A DNA stretch of 5,445 nucleotides from Clostridia bacterium (lineage in GTDB: Bacteria > Bacillota_A > Clostridia > Christensenellales > Aristaeellaceae), in contig JAGBAU010000320.1 of the NCBI GenBank assembly GCA_017938785.1, positions 1 through 5,445 of the forward strand, read 5' to 3'. A model generated the notes under the pieces. The model saw only the letters and a program-made list of their open reading frames with translations. It did no database searches and was not told the DNA's origin. Position 1 is the first letter of the stretch. Every line of letters starts with the position of its first letter. Shown in pieces: positions 5,295-5,445 of this stretch. The position numbers were made by a program, and so were the translations under genes.

Positions 5295-5309
5295 CAGGAG
5301 GAAACAAAC

Positions 5310-5445
5310 ATGCTGACTCAGGCACCGAAGGGCACGCTGGACATGCTGCCCCAGGACGCGCACCGCTGGCAAACCATCAACGAAAATATGCGCCGCATCT
5401 GCGCCGAGGCGGGCTATCGCGAAATCCGTACGCCCATCTTTGAGC
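5310..5445 (+). CDS. hisS: Histidyl-tRNA synthetase (N-terminal 45 residues, runs off right edge)
   Basis: The visible protein starts [20 protein letters not shown] and continues to [11 protein letters not shown]. The APKGTxDxLP opening, the Trp-containing helix and the [11 protein letters not shown] segment (35-45, leading into class II motif 1) are the standard N-terminus of HisRS, a class II enzyme that charges tRNA-His in the cytoplasm. The paralogue HisZ of histidine biosynthesis shares part of this, but the KGT-DxLP opening and T-box control favour HisS. AGGAGG at 5296-5301 lies eight bases before the ATG. Expression should depend on the T-box just upstream. That T-box appears to read tRNA-Asp, so an aspS gene probably follows beyond the edge, as hisS-aspS pairs are common in Firmicutes; this is inference. 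Confidence 0.92.
   Translation, partial: MLTQAPKGTLDMLPQDAHRWQTINENMRRICAEAGYREIRTPIFE

Larger units (their letters stand above)
5061..5309 (+). ncRNA. T-box riboswitch leader of hisS, apparent specifier GAC (Asp)
   Basis: T-box leaders bind uncharged tRNA and then prevent termination. Stem I runs from 5077 to 5178: base CTGC (5077-5080) with GCAG (5175-5178); K-turn GAT (5084-5086) facing TGA (5172-5174); helix TGGA (5087-5090) with TCCA (5168-5171); specifier loop AGAGTAA (5091-5097) facing CGAAGGACA (5159-5167); GGCA (5103-5106) with TGCC (5151-5154); GCGC (5109-5112) with GCGC (5145-5148); the AG-rich AAAGAGAG bulge; and GGGTG (5121-5125) with CACCC (5140-5144). A GCCG-GAAA-CGGC hairpin (5178-5189), a TTGCCC/GGGCAA hairpin (5193-5212) and the stem III hairpin TGGATA-TTAC-TATCCA (5219-5234) follow. 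The conserved AGGGTGGCACCGCG is at 5239-5252. In the specifier loop GAC (5164-5166), followed by A, fits the usual register. Confidence 0.93.

Noticed and set aside
5032..5372. Minus-strand open frames of about 100 codons across the T-box and hisS start.
   Set aside because: The DNA there is fully explained by the T-box structure and the hisS N-terminus on the plus strand; the Cys/Arg-rich translations look like shadows.
3680..5443. A very long plus-strand open frame (587 codons) opposite alaX and through the T-box.
   Set aside because: It is antisense to alaX, which has full family motifs, and it crosses the T-box and overlaps the true hisS start in another frame. Its translation shows no recognisable domain; GC-rich third positions on the minus strand explain the lack of stops.

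Overview
The window looks like ordinary chromosome of a low-to-mid-GC Gram-positive bacterium, most likely a Clostridia-type Firmicute (Bacillota). The reasons are a textbook T-box leader in front of an aminoacyl-tRNA synthetase gene, strong AGGAGG-type ribosome binding sites, TTGxxx-N17-TATAAT promoters, an ECF sigma/anti-sigma pair, a long-form AlaX protein and a Cys-framed LysM protein of the kind common in spore formers. No insertion sequence, CRISPR array, tRNA or rRNA was seen, and I found no sign of recent transfer.

Layout, left to right. Bases 2-334 (minus) hold the N-terminus of an E2 subunit of a 2-oxoacid dehydrogenase complex: a lipoyl domain plus the start of an Ala/Pro linker. 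It has its own promoter at 398-426 and a tandem TTAACA repeat upstream. Bases 537-1726 (minus) are a two-gene operon, ECF sigma factor then a membrane anti-sigma factor, overlapping by ATGA and closed by a perfect 19-bp hairpin. Bases 1880-2430 (plus) are a single NUDIX hydrolase gene with its own promoter and terminator and a TTG start. Bases 2432-3055 (plus) are a LysM protein with a proline-rich repeat region and a possible sigma-K type promoter. A bidirectional hairpin at 3063-3089 separates it from the convergent alaX-HAD phosphatase operon (3094-4991, minus). Bases 5025-5445 (plus) carry a sigma-A promoter, a complete T-box leader and the first 45 codons of hisS.

How the parts relate. 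The genes are small independent units rather than one pathway. Two groups have clear internal logic. The sigma factor is made together with its presumed membrane inhibitor. The AlaX editing protein, which removes mischarged amino acids from tRNA-Ala, lies back to back with a synthetase gene controlled by tRNA charging.

The most interesting observation is in the T-box. Both readable specificity positions, the specifier codon GAC and the TGGC discriminator-pairing bulge, point to tRNA-Asp rather than tRNA-His, although hisS follows. This predicts an aspS gene just beyond the right edge. I did not find a convincing new biological system here; the sigma/anti-sigma sensor and the LysM protein are the least characterised parts.
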